Shown: positions 39,891 to 40,170 of the stretch, one piece after another
Numbering within the stretch: the first letter of the stretch is position 1
Layout: the number at the start of each line of letters is the position of its first letter
Assembly (NCBI GenBank): GCA_934394585.1
Contig: CAKRQU010000016.1
Location: 1 to 40,170, forward strand
Source: an uncultured Eubacteriales bacterium
GTDB taxonomy: Bacteria; Bacillota; Clostridia; Oscillospirales; CAG-272
Length of the DNA stretch: 40,170 nt
Reading direction: 5' to 3'
Program-made: the position numbers and the translations under genes
Notes under the pieces: generated by a model
The model's database searches: none
Told to the model about the DNA's origin: nothing
The model's input: only the letters and a program-made list of their open reading frames with translations

Positions 39891-40170
39891 CAAAAGTCAA
39901 AAAGAGGAAGGCATTCCTCTTTTCATCTCCTTCTGTCGCCTCGCGGCGACTCGTGCGAACATACTGCCCTGACAGTCCGACCATAGACTAAGCCAAAAGC
40001 GCGGTTCAAACCCCCGCTTAACACAGACTTTTGTCTGTTCAGATTTAAGCCTTAGTCGCCCCAACTCGATGTCCATCAAGCCATGCTCGCATAGTCGGAG
40101 TTTAGATTATAGTGGGAAGCGTAGCTAAGCTTTCGGCATGGTACCACCCACCCCGTCGAATCTGCTCGCT
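39891..40170 (-). repeat. Dispersed ~510-bp element, copy E (cut by window end; internal deletion)
   Basis: The right end lies at 39891 on the minus strand, and the left part is outside the window. The copy lacks 47 bases present in the others, the GACACATACGC hairpin and its neighbour. The stem AAAAGAGGAA (39900-39909) with TTCCTCTTTT (39914-39923) is intact and closed by a 4-base loop. The GCGA hairpin and the right arm of the CACCCCGTCGA stem are present. Confidence 0.85.

Overview
The window looks like a chromosome segment of an anaerobic member of the Bacillota, class Clostridia, probably a gut lineage. Supporting features are strong GGAGG ribosome sites, sigma-A promoters with TTGACA-17-TATAAT, a CIRCE operator on groES-groEL, a transketolase split into two genes, a flavodiiron protein, type II pantothenate kinase, a GntR/ABC (Ytr-like) operon, DUF1385, DUF1653 and AI-2E-type proteins, and a CsaB-type pyruvyl transferase. 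Species cannot be named from the sequence. I see no tRNA, rRNA, CRISPR, transposase, integrase or phage gene.

Layout from left to right. 1-700: a dispersed repeat (copy A) and a mosaic of small palindromes. 762-1484: a GT2 glycosyltransferase. 1516-2082: a small membrane protein. 2559-3581 (minus): the rpsF-ssb-rpsR operon. 3906-6946 (plus): secG, then DUF1385-prmC-murI. 7003-7945: repeat copy B in a convergent gap. 7935-9682 (minus): a Na+/alanine-glycine symporter behind a tandem glycine riboswitch. 9816-13666 (minus): a 1210-residue secreted, cysteine-rich, membrane-anchored surface protein with a long leader. 13833-17513 (minus): PHP phosphoesterase, AI-2E-like permease, DUF1653 and wecB. 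17586-18108 (plus): a DUF4430 lipoprotein. 18105-18893: repeat copy C. 18930-24382 (minus): GntR, ABC ATPase, ABC permease, processive GT2 and a papain-like hydrolase. 24435-26355 (plus): a flavodiiron/flavin reductase/rubredoxin fusion behind a Fur-type box. 26375-28425 (minus): groES-groEL with CIRCE. 28568-29935 (plus): a second AGCS symporter. 29924-30829: repeat copy D. 30830-33040 (minus): a GT4-CsaB fusion. 33166-35016 (minus): split transketolase. 35098-39812 (plus): asnS, aspartate aminotransferase, ddl and coaW. 39813-40170: repeat copy E, cut by the window end.

Much of the coding content serves the envelope: murI, ddl, wecB, the CsaB fusion, two GT2 enzymes and secG. The most unusual content is the repeat system. 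Five copies of a roughly 510-bp element occur in 40 kb, in both orientations. It has imperfect terminal inverted repeats, several internal inverted repeats including a GCGA-capped hairpin, and palindromic satellite modules on both sides. The three complete copies sit between convergent genes, and repeat modules supply the stop codons of two neighbouring genes. I recognise no known family for it. Its nature (mobile non-autonomous element, structured RNA or chromosomal signal) is open.
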